From Bin55 sp965199895 (GTDB lineage: Bacteria; Pseudomonadota; Gammaproteobacteria; Pseudomonadales; Azotimanducaceae), in assembly GCA_965199895.1 (NCBI GenBank), contig CBDATJ010000008.1, positions 124,001 to 188,000 on the forward strand: a DNA stretch of 64,000 bases, read 5' to 3'. The notes under the pieces are model-generated. The model ran no database searches. It was given only the letters and a program-made list of their open reading frames with translations, and had not been told where the DNA came from. Shown piece by piece: positions 63,026 through 64,000 of the stretch (the first letter of the stretch is position 1; the number at the start of each line of letters is the position of its first letter). Made by a program: the position numbers and the translations under genes.

Positions 63026-64000
63026 GACTCTTGTCCGTTTGTTTCCAGAAGTGGCAGGCTACATTACGACCGGTATCAGTCATTTGTAACTTCGGGATCT
63101 CTTCAGCACATTTTTCTTCAGCACTGTCGCAACGATTCCTGAATCTACAACCCGATGGCATATCAGCGAAGCTTGGAACCATTCCCCTAATAGTATTCAA
63201 GGTAGCTTTTGGGGTACCTTCTAGTGTGGGGATGGAATTGAGCAATCCTAGGGTATATGGATGTAGTGGCTTCGCAAACAGTTCTTTAGCTGTGCAGTTC
63301 TCTGCGACTCGACCAGCATACATTACGGCTACCCGATCGGCGATTTCAGCAATCACAGCAAGGTCATGAGTGATAAAGATCACAGCCATTTCATTTTCTT
63401 TTTGCAGTTCTGCAATCAAATCCAAGATTTGCGCTTGGATGGTCACATCTAAGGCAGTAGTCGGTTCGTCCGCAATCAGAATGTCTGGAACGTGAATGAG
63501 AGCCATAGCAATCATGACCCGTTGTCTCATTCCACCCGATAGTTGATGGGGATATTCAGCCATTCTGAGATCGGGAGCAGGGATGCCCACTTGTTCCAGC
63601 ATGCGTAAGCAAATCGCTTCCTGTTCTTCACGATCTAGGTCATCCCGATGCAGCTTTAATGTTTCCATTAGCTGGTTGCCTACTCGTTGAACAGGGTTCA
63701 ATGCAGTCATCGGTTCTTGGAAGATCATTGAGATGCGTCTACCGCGAACTTTAGACATCTCTTCCGGTTGCAATTCAAGTAAATCTTGGTCACGAAATAA
63801 GATGTTTCCACCGGTAACTCGACCGGATGGTTTGGGTAACAGTCCCATGATTGCGAGGGAAGTAACACTCTTCCCACACCCCGATTCACCCACTATCCCA
63901 AGGGTTTCACCCTTGTCGATTTCGAATGAAACACGATCGAGTACTTCTACCGAACCTTCATCAACCTCGAAAGAGACCGAAAGATCCTGAACAGTCAGCA
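63000..64000 (-). CDS. Oligopeptide/dipeptide ABC transporter ATPase (OppD/DppD type), 5' end outside window
   Basis: The partner ATPase. The reading frame is open to the window edge, where LTVQDLSVSFEVDEGSVEVL continues upstream of Walker A (GESGCGKSVT), so the start lies beyond 64000. Signature LSGGMRQRVMIAMA, Walker B ILIADEPTTALD, and C-terminal CRFRNRC cysteines. Permease and binding-protein genes should follow outside the window. Confidence 0.88.
   Translation of the reverse strand, partial: LTVQDLSVSFEVDEGSVEVLDRVSFEIDKGETLGIVGESGCGKSVTSLAIMGLLPKPSGRVTGGNILFRDQDLLELQPEEMSKVRGRRISMIFQEPMTALNPVQRVGNQLMETLKLHRDDLDREEQEAICLRMLEQVGIPAPDLRMAEYPHQLSGGMRQRVMIAMALIHVPDILIADEPTTALDVTIQAQILDLIAELQKENEMAVIFITHDLAVIAEIADRVAVMYAGRVAENCTAKELFAKPLHPYTLGLLNSIPTLEGTPKATLNTIRGMVPSFADMPSGCRFRNRCDSAEEKCAEEIPKLQMTDTGRNVACHFWKQTDKSLDRDQTQR

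Noticed and set aside
1..64000. tRNA or rRNA genes, CRISPR arrays, insertion sequences
   Set aside because: Looked for T-loop signatures, regular direct repeats and transposase frames by eye and found none convincing; isolated GGTTCGA matches lack cloverleaf context.

Overview
The window is chromosomal DNA of a marine-type gammaproteobacterium outside the Enterobacterales, of moderate GC. Many blocks keep gene orders known from Pseudomonas and E. coli: yrfG-hslR-pckA, mutY-yggX, gpmI-envC facing rhodanese-secB-trmL, ftsN-hslV-hslU-DUF971-ubiE-ubiJ-ubiB followed by tatABC, and rpmE-priA. The orders are eroded: hisIE is absent between ubiB and tatA, grxC is absent beside secB, and neither argS nor cytR lies between priA and ftsN. 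Initiation codons are unusually varied. TTG and GTG are common, and three genes (dsbB, an ABC-F ATPase and the DUF971 gene) appear to start at CTG behind a good Shine-Dalgarno site. I could not place the organism below class. I found no tRNA, rRNA, CRISPR array, insertion sequence or prophage.

Layout. 0.4-10 kb: a frameshifted MMPL/RND transporter, a FAD oxidoreductase, a GNAT protein, a lipoprotein joining an FG-GAP propeller to a DsbD-alpha-like domain, then ThpR, a ketopantoate-reductase-like protein and CysQ. 10-18 kb: YrfG, HslR, PckA, GshA, AcpH, DsbB and an ABC-F ATPase. 18-26 kb: a signalling region with an ECF sigma factor, a putative anti-sigma factor and two related PDZ proteins on the minus strand. 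Divergent from it is a membrane PP2C phosphatase carrying its own STAS domain, followed by an aldehyde dehydrogenase and an exonuclease-BRCT fusion. 26-31 kb: a methyltransferase, a small membrane protein, YggX, a 0.7 kb gap, MutY, a hypothetical protein and an APC-like transporter.

31-35.5 kb: the most distinctive locus. Two tandem paralogous secreted proteins each combine two aspartic-protease-like lobes, a helical middle and a C-terminal TlpA thioredoxin domain. Each has its own strong terminator, and each has a promoter with the same palindrome between the -35 and -10 boxes. Together with DsbB and the FG-GAP/DsbD-alpha lipoprotein they point to an extended envelope thiol-redox system.

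35.5-50.5 kb: EnvC, GpmI, rhodanese, SecB, TrmL, a TusA-like carrier overlapping a PP-loop/NFACT-R-like enzyme, Dtd, TatABC, a sigma-70 region 4-like protein set into the ubi/tat block, UbiB, UbiJ, UbiE, DUF971, HslUV and an FtsN-like SPOR protein. 50.5-51.7 kb is gene-poor and holds short ORFs with ribosome binding sites. 51.7-64 kb: PBP1A, an AIM24-like protein, an M48 protease, L31, PriA, a TPR-like lipoprotein, malate dehydrogenase, an outer-membrane barrel and two oligopeptide ABC ATPases, the last cut by the window end.
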